Positions 42,238 to 42,387 of a stretch of 42,387 bases of DNA are shown piece by piece (the stretch's first letter is position 1; the number at the start of each line of letters is the position of its first letter). The DNA is from an uncultured Parafilimonas sp. (GTDB taxonomy: Bacteria; Bacteroidota; Bacteroidia; Chitinophagales; Chitinophagaceae): contig CALAGJ010000137.1 in the NCBI GenBank assembly GCA_937892395.1, positions 1 to 42,387 on the forward strand, in the 5' to 3' direction. The notes below the pieces were generated by a model. It was not told where the DNA came from, ran no database searches, and worked only from the letters and a program-made list of their open reading frames with translations. The position numbers and the translations under genes are program-made.

Positions 42238-42245
42238 TACCTTTG
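42238..42245 (+). promoter_or_regulatory. Bacteroidota -7 promoter element (TonB receptor gene)
   Basis: TACCTTTG matches TAnnTTTG exactly and lies 21 bp before the ATG at 42267. A TTTG at 42221 is closer than the usual -33 spacing. Confidence 0.5.
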
Positions 42246-42266
42246 CGGCTCAAAACACACGCAATT

Positions 42267-42387
42267 ATGTATAGATTAAAACTAGTTTATTTTTTATTTC
42301 TTTTGAGTTATATAAGGACAAATGCACAAGAAATTAAAACGACTCCAATTCAAGAAGTATTCATTTCTTCCAATAGATTAGAAGCAA
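42267..42387 (+). CDS. TonB-dependent outer-membrane receptor, N-terminal fragment
   Basis: The frame is open to the window edge, so only 40 codons are seen. A signal peptide (MYRLKLVYFLFLLSYIRTNA) is followed by QEIKTTPIQEVFISSNRLEA, which resembles the TonB box and start of a plug domain (EEVxVTANRxE) in TonB-dependent receptors, perhaps the BtuB-like group. The substrate cannot be judged from this piece. Confidence 0.6.
   Translation, partial: MYRLKLVYFLFLLSYIRTNAQEIKTTPIQEVFISSNRLEA

Noticed and set aside
1..42387. CRISPR arrays, insertion sequences, tRNA or rRNA genes
   Set aside because: No regularly spaced repeats, transposase motifs, tRNA cloverleaf signatures or rRNA segments were seen on either strand.

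Overview
The window is a composite of two unrelated bacterial genomes joined inside one gene. Bases 1 to about 21,140 read as a Gammaproteobacterium of the Pseudomonadales, probably Moraxellaceae-like. The evidence is the rtcR regulator, the yibN-grxC-secB cluster, divergent rsgA/orn, the lptM-lysA-dapF-xerC-yigB operon, ybeZ(phoH)-ybeY, Shine-Dalgarno-led starts, and a Marinobacter-type fatty acyl-CoA reductase. Bases from about 21,190 to the end read as a Bacteroidota genome, probably Chitinophagaceae-like. The evidence is type IX secretion C-terminal domains, TAnnTTTG (-7) promoter elements, almost no Shine-Dalgarno sequences, a BT_3928-type DoxX protein next to folP, a murK-murQ pair, and frequent ATA/AGA codons. 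The switch falls in the conserved middle of phoH (about 21,141-21,190): the N-terminal two thirds are Bacteroidota-type and the C-terminal third is gammaproteobacterial. A metagenomic assembly chimera is the simplest explanation.

Left part, in order. rtcR; a fatty acyl-CoA reductase (fatty alcohol/wax ester route); an orphan ParA ATPase; a class D beta-lactamase coupled to a lytic transglycosylase; a 521-bp AT-rich gap with three DnaA boxes (possible replication origin); a fused SpmA-SpmB membrane protein; secB-grxC-rhodanese; rsgA and orn; an operon lptM-lysA-dapF-xerC-yigB-yaiI, most of it coupled by 1-base stop/start overlaps; a DUF962/Mpo1-like membrane protein; a fatty-acid module (MaoC hydratase, high-molecular-weight FabG, FadI-type thiolase) around a divergent regulatory region; and ybeY with the 3' end of phoH. 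Convergent pairs are separated by strong hairpins that often include the stop codon of the minus-strand gene.

Right part. A muconic-semialdehyde-type aldehyde dehydrogenase; a CBS-domain pseudogene; a DoxX/MauE-like protein; folP; a SET-domain protein; a secreted T9SS protein; murK-murQ (MurNAc salvage); a hydroxyacyl-CoA dehydrogenase coupled to an extended SDR; a two-gene cassette of a class I terpene-synthase-like enzyme and a secreted protein of unknown function; tyrS; an alpha/beta hydrolase; a secreted unknown; a GmhB-like phosphatase; a seven-repeat FG-GAP T9SS protein with a G10 tract; a frameshifted secreted unknown; and the start of a TonB-dependent receptor.

The most promising biology is the uncharacterised terpenoid cassette at 31,758-33,907. 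The most important caution is the phoH junction: gene-neighbourhood inference must not cross it.
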